Source of the DNA: a virus
DNA: 32,270 nt
Virus record (IMG/VR): IMGVR_UViG_3300021389_000089
Span: 1 to 32,270 of that record
Strand: one strand, 5' to 3'
In this document: piece after piece, positions 16,796 to 24,161 of the stretch
How positions within the stretch are numbered: the stretch's first letter is position 1
How the letters are laid out: each line of letters starts with the position of its first letter
The notes under the pieces: generated by a model
What the model was told of the DNA's origin: nothing
Databases searched by the model: none
What the model saw: the letters and a program-made list of their open reading frames with translations, nothing else
Program-made: the position numbers and the translations under genes

Positions 16796-17325
16796 TAGTC
16801 AAATATATTTTTTAGTGTAAATTTCATAAATTCTTCAACGTCCAGCATAAATGCTTTGCGTATGTCGCTAGGTAATCTTCTAAACTCAAGCTTGAACGCC
16901 TTGCTAAAGAAGTAACTCGGTTTTATCCCTTTGTTGTATAGGCTTCTTTGAATTAAGTACACCAAGCTCTTGCGAGATATAAACCTACCCTTGTCATCAC
17001 GAATGCCTTTTAGCCCTTTGCGAACCACCCATTTGTCAAGTACGCCACGAGGTGGCATCTTGCTCTTATAGCTGTATGGAGTGTTGTACTTTTTCTTAAT
17101 TCCGCTAACCCCTTTATCCTGAAACTCCCCATACTCCTCCATAAGAAACGAGAACTCAAAAGATGCTCCGCTTTTGCTTTCCTTGAAGTCGTACTCAATG
17201 CTATCCCTAAGAGCTCCAGTAGAGATTTTACCGCTTGATTTTAGGTTTTGCTTCGCCTTGTCCACTACCGAAACTCCAAAGCGTTCAAACGCTTCCTTTA
17301 GATATGTTGGATCAAAGGCTGCCAT
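16795..17325 (-). CDS. HK97 gp10-like head-tail/tail completion protein, 176 aa
   Basis: The start is ATG 17325 (MAAFDPTYLKEAFERFGVSV), which shares a base with the preceding stop (TAATG); the longer ORF begins upstream of that stop. Features fit the gp10-like neck protein family: an N-terminal helix ending in VVDKAKQNLKSSGKISTGAL, then DSIEYDF strands, EYGEFQDKGVSG and a basic Lys/Arg-rich middle. Such proteins form the ring between connector and tail tube in siphoviruses. It is followed by tail genes, and the tail terminator candidate lies immediately upstream. Confidence 0.72.
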   Translation of the reverse strand: MAAFDPTYLKEAFERFGVSVVDKAKQNLKSSGKISTGALRDSIEYDFKESKSGASFEFSFLMEEYGEFQDKGVSGIKKKYNTPYSYKSKMPPRGVLDKWVVRKGLKGIRDDKGRFISRKSLVYLIQRSLYNKGIKPSYFFSKAFKLEFRRLPSDIRKAFMLDVEEFMKFTLKNIFD

Positions 17326-17789
17326 TAGCAAACGCTTATTTCAGTGTTGGCTATTGTTATGCTTACACTCATATCCCAACCAGCGACCTGGTTGTCGAAC
17401 CGTTCTACAAAAGGTTCACAGCTTGGAGTGCCTGAGATTTGATACTTGTCCACGTATAGGTCTCCTCTTGATAGGTCGCTCCATAGCTTGTTCGCTGCAG
17501 CCAGCATAGTATTAAGAACGTCTTGCTCGTTGTCGTTCCCACGGAACGGAACGTCTGCCTTAGGATCTTCCTTGTTGAAGTCCACCAGGTCCATAAACAA
17601 TATGTTTAGGTTGAATGTAATAGTGGTGCTTTCAAACGTAGCGTTCTGCACAATGATGTGCGACAAAGGAAAGATAGTCTGCTTTGCTAAATCAACGTCA
17701 AGCAAATCTCCTTCCGTAACCGTGTTGATGCTTGGGTTCGCTTCCAGCGACACCCTAAGCTTTTCAAGTAAATCGTAATACCCTCTCAT
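17325..17789 (-). CDS. Tail completion/tail terminator-like protein, 154 aa
   Basis: The protein (MRGYYDLLEKLRVSLEANPS...) has the helix-plus-sheet layout of small tail terminators, with DFNKEDPKADVPFRGNDNEQ near residues 69-88 and TPSCEPFVERFDNQVAGWDM near 120-139. I recall this family in Bacteroidetes phages next to the gp10-like gene. Its ATG overlaps the stop of the -1 frame chaperone extension by four bases (ATGA), evidence that the -1 frame is translated. Confidence 0.7.
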   Translation of the reverse strand: MRGYYDLLEKLRVSLEANPSINTVTEGDLLDVDLAKQTIFPLSHIIVQNATFESTTITFNLNILFMDLVDFNKEDPKADVPFRGNDNEQDVLNTMLAAANKLWSDLSRGDLYVDKYQISGTPSCEPFVERFDNQVAGWDMSVSITIANTEISVC

Positions 17790-18031
17790 ATCTTTAATAG
17801 TTTTCTTTCTAGTTCACCCTTCTCTTTCTCGAACTCCAAGTACGTTAGAGCGGTGTGAATTGGGAGTCTACTAACCCCTTCAAATTTTGTTGCATCTCCC
17901 TTAGCGAGTGCGTAAAAGCTACTATACCAGCCCCACTTTTTTCCGAAGTTCCCTTCAACAGAGAGGTCCTGATCTCCGGATCCTCTAAATAAGCTGTCAT
18001 ACACTCCAACAAGTCCATCCCTAAACGATAA
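17786..18031 (-). CDS. Tail assembly chaperone, -1 frame extension (gpT-like part of GT fusion)
   Basis: This frame is open from the T9 run to the stop at 17786. It contains a convincing conserved-looking segment, NFGKKWGWYSSFYALAKGDA, then IHTALTYLEFEKEKGELERK. I recall this type of sequence as a coded part of Bacteroidetes-phage chaperones. A -1 slip on T TTT TTT (after codon 161 of the 222-aa gene) would make a 242-aa fusion with 81 new residues. Its stop overlaps the next ATG (ATGA), whereas the zero-frame stop leaves a 55-base gap. The only plausible independent start in this frame is GTG 18004, giving 72 aa; internal initiation is the alternative. Confidence 0.7.
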   Translation of the reverse strand, partial: LSFRDGLVGVYDSLFRGSGDQDLSVEGNFGKKWGWYSSFYALAKGDATKFEGVSRLPIHTALTYLEFEKEKGELERKLLKI

Positions 18032-18513
18032 AAAAAAACCAGCGCACTCAGCGCAACATCAAGTGGCAGTTGTTTCATTAGGTCTGCGTACTTGTCAGTT
18101 CCATCGTATTCTTCTATATCGTAGTAATCTCCTGCATAGGTTACGACTGGTCGGTATAGCACAGCCATAACCCGGTGCATATTCTTCCAGTCGGTTATGT
18201 TGCTATCTATGTCCGTAAACTCTCCAAGGCTAATCTGCTCAAGGTTTGGTACAAAACCAAACTCACGCTTTCTAAGCTTGGTTCTCATTACGAGCTGGGG
18301 CTTGGTTTGCAAATAGGAATATATACGATTAGAAAGCTCCCTAACCTTGTTATATGGCATTCTATCGACAAGTATCAAAGGCACGTTGCAAAATATCTCA
18401 ACACACTTCTGTGCTAAGAACATATCGTCCTCGCTCTGCAAGGCGAGGAACTTCTGATACTGCTCTAGCTTAATATCGTGTAGCCCCTCCGGAACAATGA
18501 TTTCAATTTCCAT
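17845..18513 (-). CDS. Tail assembly chaperone, zero-frame product (gpG-like), 222 aa
   Basis: The helical protein (MEIEIIVPEGLHDIKLEQYQ...) sits between terminase and the tail genes. Residues 1-161 are shared with the putative frameshift product; 162-222 (YRLGMDLLECMTAYLED, then IVAFTHSLREMQQNLKGL) are specific to this frame. Chaperones of the lambda gpG/gpGT type coat the tape measure and recruit tail tube subunits, usually in two forms made by programmed frameshifting. The zero-frame C-terminus overlaps almost entirely with the -1 frame, whereas in lambda the T part mostly extends past G. Confidence 0.7.
   Translation of the reverse strand: MEIEIIVPEGLHDIKLEQYQKFLALQSEDDMFLAQKCVEIFCNVPLILVDRMPYNKVRELSNRIYSYLQTKPQLVMRTKLRKREFGFVPNLEQISLGEFTDIDSNITDWKNMHRVMAVLYRPVVTYAGDYYDIEEYDGTDKYADLMKQLPLDVALSALVFFYRLGMDLLECMTAYLEDPEIRTSLLKGTSEKSGAGIVAFTHSLREMQQNLKGLVDSQFTPL
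18030..18038 (-). promoter_or_regulatory. Slippery T9 run, candidate -1 ribosomal frameshift site
   Basis: On the minus strand the zero-frame codons are GTT TTT TTT TAT. The heptamer T TTT TTT allows perfect re-pairing of both tRNAs after a -1 slip, leading into TTA TCG TTT AGG. The new frame stays open for 81 codons and ends coupled to the next gene. I did not identify a clear downstream pseudoknot by eye. Confidence 0.65.
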
Positions 18514-18528
18514 ATTAAAGTAACGGTT

Positions 18529-19692
18529 TTATCTTACTGCGTACCTTCCGTAGTTAGGTCTGCTTAGTCTGTTGTATGTAGCGTATCTTGCTGCATCAAT
18601 AGCGTGGTTGAATGCATCGACTGGCTTGTTCAGAACCTTGCCGTTGTAATCTTCAATAAACTTATAGTTGCGCAGCTCCTTGATTAAGTTAACGCTTTGC
18701 TTGGTAACATTCAAGCGGTAGCGTTTCAGCATATCAATACCAGCCATAACCGAATCCCTACCCTTGGCCGTTGGCTTTATGTTCCAGCCGAAAAGCTGGA
18801 GTTCTTTAATTGACTTAGGTTCGGCTGAGTCAGCGAAGATCTCAATGCGCTTGTCAAGGCCAAGCGACTGCAGCTTCGTATGAATATCACGGTTTGTTAA
18901 TCCAGTCTGATACACAAGCTCTTCAAAGTATAAGTCTATGTCCTTGCGGTAAGCCACAACAAGTGTAGTAGGATCGTTTGTAAACCCGAAGTCCATACCA
19001 GCAGCAACAATCGAAGCACCCTCAGGTATCTTTTCTATCTCTTGGTGGGTGAAGATGACAGCCTTGCTTTGACCACGTTCTCCAAGACCGTATATGTTCC
19101 AGTAGTTTTCGTCCGTTTGTTTAAGCCTCTCAATCTCAGATACAATGTTTTCTGATAGGAATGGATTATCAAGGTAAGTAGTTTTGTAGAACTCGGCATC
19201 GTCTCTTGGTATCACCCTATCGTATATCCAGTGATATTCATCAGAAGGATTGTAGTCAATAATAATGCGACCAGTGGTACGCATAATGAGCTGCTGCCAA
19301 TCCTCAAAGTGAAGCTCGTTGGCTTCGTTTATAAACAGCATATCACGCTTACGACCACGAACCTTCTGTGGCTGGTCAAGGGATATAAACTCAATCATAT
19401 TCCCACCTAAGTAATACTCGCTACTGCTTTTGTTGTGATTGTCTGGGTTGTATCTTCCTGCTCGTTCGAGGATTTCAAAGAAATCCCTCATACAAGAAGC
19501 TCTAACTGCTGGAAAGGTTTTACGGCAGATCGTGATTACCTGACCTTTGTTTTCTTCGCGAAGGCAGTAAATCATAAGCCATATAAGAATGTTGTAGGTT
19601 TTGCCGGAACGAGTACCGCCCTGCTGAACTACAATCCTGCTTTGGCTATTTTCAAGGTGCTTGAATACACAATTAGTCTGAAGTGTTGCCAT
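18529..19692 (-). CDS. terL: Terminase large subunit, 387 aa
   Basis: This is the packaging ATPase/nuclease. Walker A is QQGGTRSGKT (Lys31), Walker B is DMLFINEANE with the catalytic Glu at 123, and the coupling motif is TTGRIIIDYNPS (about 139-150). The C-terminal RNase H-like nuclease shows three acidic sites: Asp234 in AGMDFGFTNDP, Asp288 in FADSAEPKS and Asp366 in FNHAIDAARYA. The length is slightly short but complete, and it begins 20 bases inside the small subunit gene, a normal arrangement. It marks the start of the packaging and virion genes. Confidence 0.96.
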   Translation of the reverse strand: MATLQTNCVFKHLENSQSRIVVQQGGTRSGKTYNILIWLMIYCLREENKGQVITICRKTFPAVRASCMRDFFEILERAGRYNPDNHNKSSSEYYLGGNMIEFISLDQPQKVRGRKRDMLFINEANELHFEDWQQLIMRTTGRIIIDYNPSDEYHWIYDRVIPRDDAEFYKTTYLDNPFLSENIVSEIERLKQTDENYWNIYGLGERGQSKAVIFTHQEIEKIPEGASIVAAGMDFGFTNDPTTLVVAYRKDIDLYFEELVYQTGLTNRDIHTKLQSLGLDKRIEIFADSAEPKSIKELQLFGWNIKPTAKGRDSVMAGIDMLKRYRLNVTKQSVNLIKELRNYKFIEDYNGKVLNKPVDAFNHAIDAARYATYNRLSRPNYGRYAVR

Positions 19693-20020
19693 CTACAATC
19701 TCGATGCGGAGTCCATCTCCTCCGTCGTGTTGAATTTCTTGACGCTCAACATAGCCACGTCTTTTGCCCTTGGTCTTTAGATAGAAGATAGTGGACGTAG
19801 GATTGCCTCCGCTAATCTGCTTATGGAGCTGACTTTCTGCAAAGTCCAAGGCTACATTCTCCAGGTCCTCGACAGCAGCGTTGTAGGACTCGTCCTCTCG
19901 CAACCATTTATAATGGGTTTCCCTTGATATTCCTACGCTCTTACAAGCGCTAGTAACAACTCCTAGCGACTTCTCCAATGCGGAGATCATTGCCTTTTTA
20001 TTTATGTCAGATTTTGTCAT
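19673..20020 (-). CDS. terS: Terminase small subunit, 115 aa
   Basis: This is a short helical protein with an N-terminal helix-turn-helix (ALEKSLGVVTSACKSVGISR followed by ETHYKWLREDESY). Near residues 70-85, GGNPTSTIFYLKTKGKRRGY is a motif seen in many terminase small subunits. It should recognise the packaging site and load the large subunit. It overlaps the large subunit gene by 20 bases and is itself overlapped by 14 bases by the TET gene upstream, tying packaging to the DNA-modification genes. Confidence 0.88.
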   Translation of the reverse strand: MTKSDINKKAMISALEKSLGVVTSACKSVGISRETHYKWLREDESYNAAVEDLENVALDFAESQLHKQISGGNPTSTIFYLKTKGKRRGYVERQEIQHDGGDGLRIEIVDGNTSD

Positions 20021-20906
20021 TCTTCTTCTTGTTATTTAGGAGCTCGGTTACGCCTTCATTCTGAAGTTCTTGTTGCCTTTTCTGCAAGGTAGCTAAATGC
20101 TCTGGATCTAACCTTTTCTTTTCACGCTCGGTTTTCACCTTGCGTATTCTTGCTATCTCATCGTTGATGGGTTCGCACTTCCACATTTGTTCTAGTGAGT
20201 AATATACAGCGGAATATCTATATGCGTGATCGTTGTCGTATTCTATGGTGCTTACTCCGTGGAGAATATCTTGTCCGTTGAATATGGTTACGGTGTTATC
20301 TGCTACTTCTAGTGCAAGGTCAAATTCAGGTATTACGAGATAGCCTCCTGCTACGTCTCTTTTGAACACAACCATATTAGACAGCACCCCTTTGAAGTTA
20401 CCACTATCAAAGTGGTACTTGAGCTGGTTGTTCTTGTTTACAATACCTGAAGTAAATGGAGTACCGCCAATCGTCCAGTCCTGCATTACTCTTTCTTCTA
20501 CTACCTTTGTGTGGAACTCATAGCGTTCGGGAAAGTATTGTTTGTAATATCCTACGAGCTGCTGGGCAAAGCTAGATATAACGTGGTGCTGCTTTGGTTG
20601 ATCATAAGCCAGCGTAGTAGCTGAACAATAGTCCTGCCTCATAGCAAGTCTTGGTCTATAACCAAATATAGCACTTGTAGATACTAATCCCCTTGAACGC
20701 TTCCCGGTTGTGTACTGGGCGTTTTTAACAGCCCAGCGAAGCCCTGAGGTATCTTCCTTGAGGTGCTTATACAATATCACTGGTTCGTTATCTACATAGA
20801 TTATAACGTCCTCATTGATTAATGTGTTTACATCGGATCTTAGTGCGGTGCGCTTCTTGTACTTGGCAACGTCAATCTCTTTGCGTGTTAGGTGCAGTTC
20901 TTTCAT
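20007..20906 (-). CDS. TET/JBP-family 2-oxoglutarate/Fe(II) dioxygenase (5-methylcytosine hydroxylase candidate), 299 aa
   Basis: The double-stranded beta-helix core has the expected residues. The iron-binding HxD is His165/Asp167 in LKYHFDSGNFKG; GGYLVIPEFDLALEVADN (187-204) forms core strands. The distal iron ligand is His216 in GQDILHGVST, and the 2-oxoglutarate-binding Arg is Arg230 in YRYSAVYYS. RSRGLVSTSAIFGYRPR (70-86) matches the substrate-side motif I know from phage TET proteins. Phage TETs oxidise 5-methylcytosine in DNA to 5-hydroxymethylcytosine. The C-terminal 65 residues are a charged coil. The neighbours are a TET-associated glycosyltransferase (ATGA overlap), a ParB-like protein and a second glycosyltransferase; a C5 methyltransferase that could supply the substrate lies at 27167-27826. 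Substrate and products are inferred. Confidence 0.85.
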   Translation of the reverse strand: MKELHLTRKEIDVAKYKKRTALRSDVNTLINEDVIIYVDNEPVILYKHLKEDTSGLRWAVKNAQYTTGKRSRGLVSTSAIFGYRPRLAMRQDYCSATTLAYDQPKQHHVISSFAQQLVGYYKQYFPERYEFHTKVVEERVMQDWTIGGTPFTSGIVNKNNQLKYHFDSGNFKGVLSNMVVFKRDVAGGYLVIPEFDLALEVADNTVTIFNGQDILHGVSTIEYDNDHAYRYSAVYYSLEQMWKCEPINDEIARIRKVKTEREKKRLDPEHLATLQKRQQELQNEGVTELLNNKKKNDKI

Positions 20907-21652
20907 CGTTTCATTTTAAGCTCGGCACGTCCTCCCTTTCTAAAGTAAAGGCTGCAATGCTCAGGGAACATCTTCTCTATCTTGCGTATGCTATCGTACA
21001 CATACTTGTTGTTTCTAAACTCCTCAAGACCTCCGGTTCCAAAGTACTTAGTTTTAACCGTGTAATTGTTGAACCTAAAAACCTTGCCATTGTGTATGTA
21101 TTGACGGATTGAATACTCATAGTCCTCTCCGTGGTTAGTTTCTCTCTTAAGGAAGTCATTGTGTTCTACAATAAATCCGTAGCAAGAAGCAATAATGTAA
21201 CACAATTTAGTAGTGTGGCTATCTGACATAAAGTAAGGATTGGCTGCGGCATAGATGCCCCAGCACTTACTTCCCTCACGTTGCATAGCTTCATACCCTC
21301 CTATAATTAACTCTTTTTCAAAGTCATCTACCTCAACCAGCGTTTTCTCATCTACCCATCTATGAATACCGGTTAGGTCATCGTCAAGTGATACTATGTA
21401 ATCTCCTTCATCAAAGTATTCTTGTTCGATATAGTTTCTTGCTGCACCTATGGTTGGCACAGCAAGTTGTATATTGTTATACTTATGATCTCCAAGAGCT
21501 GCTGAGTAACGCTCGTACTCGTCCTCATTCGCTACAAAGATGATTACGTTCTCTGCTGGAATGTTGTAACGCTCAATCACCTTGAGCGTTTTATCTTTCA
21601 GTTGATCCTCTCTTTTATAAGAAGGAATAACCAGCTTATACTTTAGGCTCAT
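20903..21652 (-). CDS. TET-associated glycosyltransferase (GT-A fold), 249 aa
   Basis: I choose ATG 21652 (MSLKYKLVIPSYKREDQLKD); the longer frame would need TTG. The start overlaps the ParB-like stop. YKLVIPSYKR at the N-terminus is the first nucleotide-sugar-binding strand, VPTIGAARNYI (66-75) is typical of this family, and EGDYIVSLDDDLTG has the metal-binding DxD (Asp90-92). GEDYEYSIRQYIHNG (175-189) likely holds the catalytic acidic pair. TET-associated glycosyltransferases are thought to attach sugar to the hydroxymethyl group made by TET. The gene overlaps the TET gene by four bases, so the two are made together. The sugar donor cannot be read from sequence. Confidence 0.8.
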   Translation of the reverse strand: MSLKYKLVIPSYKREDQLKDKTLKVIERYNIPAENVIIFVANEDEYERYSAALGDHKYNNIQLAVPTIGAARNYIEQEYFDEGDYIVSLDDDLTGIHRWVDEKTLVEVDDFEKELIIGGYEAMQREGSKCWGIYAAANPYFMSDSHTTKLCYIIASCYGFIVEHNDFLKRETNHGEDYEYSIRQYIHNGKVFRFNNYTVKTKYFGTGGLEEFRNNKYVYDSIRKIEKMFPEHCSLYFRKGGRAELKMKR

Positions 21653-22223
21653 ATTCTTCAAGTAACGCTACAATAGTATCAGTGTTGCTGTCAAGACCAC
21701 GCTCCTCCATAATCTCCTCAAGCTTTGCAAGTACATACTTATATTGATCGTTCTCAAAGTACAGTACAATCTGCTTAATCTTATTGTTTATGTAAATATC
21801 CAGGTCCTTATCAAGCTGCTGCATATCAAACTCAGGCTCAACATCGCTGTCAAAGTAAGATGCTGGTATGTCAATACCCCAGTCGCTCAGGTCTTGTATC
21901 TGCCACTCGTTAGCAAGAAGATCCCAGTCCCACTCACCAAAGGCTGCGTTGTCCTTAATCACGAACTCTTTCTTCTGTTCCTCGTTTAAGCCTTCAGCTA
22001 CAACGATAGGAACTTCCTTCAGCCCCAGCTCCATACAAGCTCTTAATCTCATATTTCCACCCAGTACAATCATATCTTCATCTACGACTATTGGTCGCAG
22101 TTCAAGCATCTGAGGGAACTCCATTAAGGATTTCATCAGTTTGGTGAACTTGTTGTTCTTAATAACCCTTGGGTTATAGGGAGAAAGCTTTACTTTCTCA
22201 ATAGGTACAATTTGCTTTTCCAT
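21636..22223 (-). CDS. ParB-like nuclease/binding-domain protein, 195 aa
   Basis: The N-terminal 100 residues match the ParB/sulfiredoxin-like fold: VKLSPYNPRVIKNN (11-24), then RPIVVDEDMIVLGGNMRLRA (43-62), then MELGLKEVPIVV. KDNAAFGEWDWDLLANEW (90-107) is the motif that usually follows this domain in phage DNA-modification proteins. The C-terminal half is helical and acidic with no recognised domain. In TET and other DNA-modification clusters such ParB-like proteins are frequent, perhaps binding or nicking DNA to guide modification. Neighbours: GT32-like gene two bases upstream and TET-associated glycosyltransferase overlapping downstream. Confidence 0.8.
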   Translation of the reverse strand: MEKQIVPIEKVKLSPYNPRVIKNNKFTKLMKSLMEFPQMLELRPIVVDEDMIVLGGNMRLRACMELGLKEVPIVVAEGLNEEQKKEFVIKDNAAFGEWDWDLLANEWQIQDLSDWGIDIPASYFDSDVEPEFDMQQLDKDLDIYINNKIKQIVLYFENDQYKYVLAKLEEIMEERGLDSNTDTIVALLEEYEPKV

Positions 22224-22224
22224 A

Positions 22225-22890
22225 TTAAAAGGTTTTCATCCACTCAGCAGTTACGTGGTTTTCAGTATAATAGTTTTCTTTAGATATATTCTTCCAGTTG
22301 TCGTTTCGCCACTTTGTCCAAGAAAGTCGCATAGGCTTGTAGGAAGGCAACACAGCCTTCAAAACTCTTGAGACAAACCGTGGGCCGGTTGTCTGTAAAA
22401 CAAACCTTCCCTTCCACGTCTTATAGACTTCTATGTTTTCCTTCTCTTTGTAGTTTTCTACCATCTCGCTTAGCAATATATCCCAAAAACGAAAACCTTT
22501 AGGTGAACCCATAAGGTCATTGTGAACAAAGTCTTGGTTGCTCTCATTGAAGTTGCTCATATTGTGCATAATGAACTTGTTGCTCAAAAGATCGTCAAAG
22601 GGCTTGAGCGGCAAGTGGTCAAGGTCAACATAGATGCCACCCTCACAATAAAGTATAGCGTATCTTATGTAGTCGATACGCTGGATATCGTACCGAAGGT
22701 TCTTATAGAACTCATAGTACTGCGGCAGCTTGGTACGCATCAGCTCCAAGCAATCGTCCTCTCTCCATAGCTTATATTCCCAGTCCGAGTGCATAGCTTG
22801 AAACTGCTTGGTGCTCTCCGTAAAAAGTGTAAGCTCGGCAAGTGGTTTGCCGAGCTGAAAGAACACCTGGTGTAGCTTCTTTGGTATCAT
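22225..22890 (-). CDS. GT32-like DXD glycosyltransferase, 221 aa
   Basis: The protein starts MIPKKLHQVFFQLGKPL, the conserved IPK-IHQ opening of the Och1/TcdA-like GT32 group. YDIQRIDYIRYAILYCEGGI (67-86), followed by YVDLDHLPLKPFD, holds the D-x-D motif (Asp89, Asp91) that binds the metal and UDP-sugar. The conserved Arg/Asp pairs before it fit the family. It is a different family from the TET-associated glycosyltransferase in the same operon. It may add a second sugar to the modified cytosine, or glycosylate a protein or host surface; the context favours DNA, but this is inference. It overlaps the exonuclease gene upstream by four bases. Confidence 0.83.
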   Translation of the reverse strand: MIPKKLHQVFFQLGKPLAELTLFTESTKQFQAMHSDWEYKLWREDDCLELMRTKLPQYYEFYKNLRYDIQRIDYIRYAILYCEGGIYVDLDHLPLKPFDDLLSNKFIMHNMSNFNESNQDFVHNDLMGSPKGFRFWDILLSEMVENYKEKENIEVYKTWKGRFVLQTTGPRFVSRVLKAVLPSYKPMRLSWTKWRNDNWKNISKENYYTENHVTAEWMKTF

Positions 22891-23681
22891 AAGGTTTCTT
22901 CTATATAGTAGGCATCTAAGTCAATTCCTTCTTGAAAGAACTTACGATACAAATCTATGCCTTTTTGCGTTCGCTTCATACCACTTTCGTAGAACTCCTC
23001 TCCAACGTGGTAAACTCCTATGTCAAGACTGCCTTTGTCGATAGCGACAAAGTGGAAGTTCTCCGGTGGTATTCCGAATAGGTTGCAGTAGATATAGACT
23101 TGAACGTCATAGCCATACTTGTAAGCTGAATACTTAAAAGCACTTAAATCGCTGGTTGTCTTGAGGTCAATTATATGATTGCCTTGAAGTATATCAGCCT
23201 TCGCTCGGAACGGCATACCGTCCAGCAAATCAACACGTGGGATTTCAAACTCTGCATCCTTCAAATAGGATAGCACCTTCTCATTCCTCAGCATAGCATC
23301 TTGCAGCCTCCTTACATCTTTTTCTTCCTTTGAAGTTACAACGTCCACGCCTTGGTTGGCCTCGACTGCTTCTTTGAACTTCTTTGTCGCTCTTGACTGA
23401 ACGTCAACAACAACAACCTCGTCCATCTTGTGCGGTTCAAGCACCGCAAGATGAAACAGCTTACCTATCAACAAAGCTTTTGAGTTGTTGTTTCCACCAT
23501 ACGTTGTAACGTAGTGGTAGGTTTTAGGAGATTGGAGTAGCATCTTGATAGAGCTTGAGGAAAGCGCAGCCTTGCCAAGATAACCATAGTATTGCTCATC
23601 GTCCTTTGCAAGTTGCTCAAGATGGCCTACCTCTTGGTAAACGCCATCGAGCATTAGTATTTCCTTGTTACTGTAAAACAT
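22887..23681 (-). CDS. PD-(D/E)XK exonuclease, RecE-like, 264 aa
   Basis: I choose ATG 23681 (MFYSNKEILMLDGVY); the longer frame needs GTG. LSSSSIKMLLQSPKTYHYV is the typical N-terminal motif, with KALLIGKLFHLAVLEPHKM next. The nuclease core is GMPFRAKADIL followed by NHIIDLKTT, giving the D...DxK pattern with Lys in IDLKTT. Such DUF3799/RecE-type enzymes chew double-stranded DNA ends for recombination or genome replication. No RecT/Erf annealing protein is obvious nearby; the 111-aa gene upstream is a candidate partner by position only. It overlaps that gene by 14 bases. Confidence 0.82.
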   Translation of the reverse strand: MFYSNKEILMLDGVYQEVGHLEQLAKDDEQYYGYLGKAALSSSSIKMLLQSPKTYHYVTTYGGNNNSKALLIGKLFHLAVLEPHKMDEVVVVDVQSRATKKFKEAVEANQGVDVVTSKEEKDVRRLQDAMLRNEKVLSYLKDAEFEIPRVDLLDGMPFRAKADILQGNHIIDLKTTSDLSAFKYSAYKYGYDVQVYIYCNLFGIPPENFHFVAIDKGSLDIGVYHVGEEFYESGMKRTQKGIDLYRKFFQEGIDLDAYYIEETL

Positions 23682-24003
23682 CGTGCATCTCTTCACAGTT
23701 AAACCAGTCTTGAAACAAAGTCTTGAGTGCTACTTGCTCCATAGGAGAAGTAACCTCAATCTCATCGTAGGTAGACCAGTTTTTGAAAACAAAAAAGAAA
23801 CGAGCGTTTTTACCTCGACCTCGCATTAGGATCTGCTCCTCCGGGCCTCCCCAAGAAAGCTGCCATTTCCATTCATCATCGTCCGGATTGTACGTCAGAG
23901 AAAGACCGTAATTGTTAAGGCCTTCTTCGTCTTGTGTAATCATCATTAGCTCAATATCCTCCATTCGGGAAATCAAGTGCTGTCTTGTTTCGTTAGCTCC
24001 CAT
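23668..24003 (-). CDS. Hypothetical protein, 111 aa
   Basis: Not recognised. The acidic protein (MGANETRQHLISRMEDIELM...) has several Trp residues (WKWQLSWGGPEEQI) and GRGKNARFFFVFKNW. It lies between the 50-aa gene and the RecE-like nuclease, overlapping the latter by 14 bases. A role in recombination is possible from context only. Confidence 0.7.
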   Translation of the reverse strand: MGANETRQHLISRMEDIELMMITQDEEGLNNYGLSLTYNPDDDEWKWQLSWGGPEEQILMRGRGKNARFFFVFKNWSTYDEIEVTSPMEQVALKTLFQDWFNCEEMHDVLQ

Positions 24004-24005
24004 AG

Positions 24006-24158
24006 TTAATCTAATTTAATGTTGTAATCATTTGCAACCTTCTTGAGAAGAATTTCCGTGTAGTGTTGCTTGTCGCTGGTCATCTCGAGTGTGGCTCCAG
24101 CCACCCACAAATAATCAATAGCCTCGAGGCATTCTTTTTTAGATACTTTGTTAGTCAT
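24006..24158 (-). CDS. Small hypothetical protein, 50 aa
   Basis: This ORF starts at ATG 24158 right after the ATAAAACCAACT leader and T8 element, and it ends two bases before the next start codon. The protein is helical (MTNKVSKKECLEAIDYLWVA, then KQHYTEILLKKVANDYNIKL). No function is recognised. As first gene of the unit that leads into the hypermodification cluster, its expression should reflect the promoter-like element. Confidence 0.65.
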   Translation of the reverse strand: MTNKVSKKECLEAIDYLWVAGATLEMTSDKQHYTEILLKKVANDYNIKLD

Positions 24159-24161
24159 AAT

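Noticed and set aside
18030-18038. T9 run read as another T8-type promoter
   Set aside because: It is deep inside the chaperone gene, lacks a TAnnYTTG box and ACCAACT leader, and is better explained as a frameshift slippery site.
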